Source of the DNA: Methanosarcinales archaeon
GTDB taxonomy: Archaea; Halobacteriota; Methanosarcinia; Methanosarcinales; Methanosarcinaceae
Length of the DNA stretch: 6,026 bases
Assembly (NCBI GenBank): GCA_012329085.1
Contig: JAAXQB010000020.1
Span: 1-6,026 of the forward strand
Direction: 5' to 3'
Shown here in pieces: positions 5,985 to 6,026 of this stretch. The notes under the pieces were generated by a model. The model did not search any database. It was not told the DNA's origin and was given only the letters and a program-made list of their open reading frames with translations. Positions within the stretch are counted from its first letter, which is position 1. Each line of letters begins with the position of its first letter. Position numbers and translations under genes: made by a program.

Positions 5985-6026
5985 ATGAAAATAAATCAAA
6001 AACTATTAGTTCAAATATTAGTGGCA
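5985..6026 (+). CDS. N-terminus of a protein cut by the right edge
   Basis: A frame opens at ATG 5985 and continues to the window end (14 codons, MKINQKLLVQILVA). An in-frame stop at 5967-5969 and no other start in between fix this as the only possible ATG. A weak AGGAAA lies about seven bases upstream. Lysines at positions 2 and 6 followed by a hydrophobic run (LLVQILVA) look like the start of a signal peptide or membrane segment, but 14 residues cannot settle that. Function unknown. Confidence 0.4.
   Translation, partial: MKINQKLLVQILVA

Overview
The window most likely comes from a very AT-rich archaeon. Its one complete gene encodes an archaeal-type valyl-tRNA synthetase. From memory, the wording of its motifs (PPYPTGNFHIGN, GWDCHGLPTEVKVEE, DKQDVRWW, GEDGNKMSKS) is closest to enzymes of methanogens such as Methanosarcina and other Methanomicrobia-like Euryarchaeota. 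No ribosome-binding site precedes this gene, and the transcription signals that can be seen are TATA-like or oligo-T. Less than half of the window codes for protein, and the rest is full of short palindromic repeats. Extreme AT content, low coding density and proliferating repeats suggest an eroding or host-associated genome, for example a methanogen living inside an anaerobic protist. That is an inference, not something the sequence proves.

Layout. Positions 2-82 are the last 26 codons of an unrecognised gene, followed by a clean hairpin plus oligo-T terminator (88-128). Positions 129-1117 hold no convincing gene but many copies of a modular palindromic repeat, including a tandem 48-bp array (555-686) and tandem 25-bp units (906-980). 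valS fills 1172-3805; its ORF could open at 1118, but the extra 18 codons overlap a TATA-like tract and a repeat arm. Downstream of valS, 3871-5274 carries the same palindromic family, now mostly in the opposite orientation. It also carries a second, roughly 105-bp dispersed repeat present twice (3871-3975 and 5170-5274). Between these lies a repeat-free island with one possible 58-residue membrane ORF (4647-4823). Positions 5275-5980 are extremely AT-rich with no convincing gene. A new reading frame begins at 5985 and runs off the right edge.

The genes do not form a visible operon: valS appears to stand alone, insulated on both sides by repeat-rich DNA. The most interesting content is the palindromic repeat family. 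Its copies differ in sequence while both arms of each hairpin change together, so base pairing is kept. Its copies are arranged in inverted orientation on the two sides of valS.
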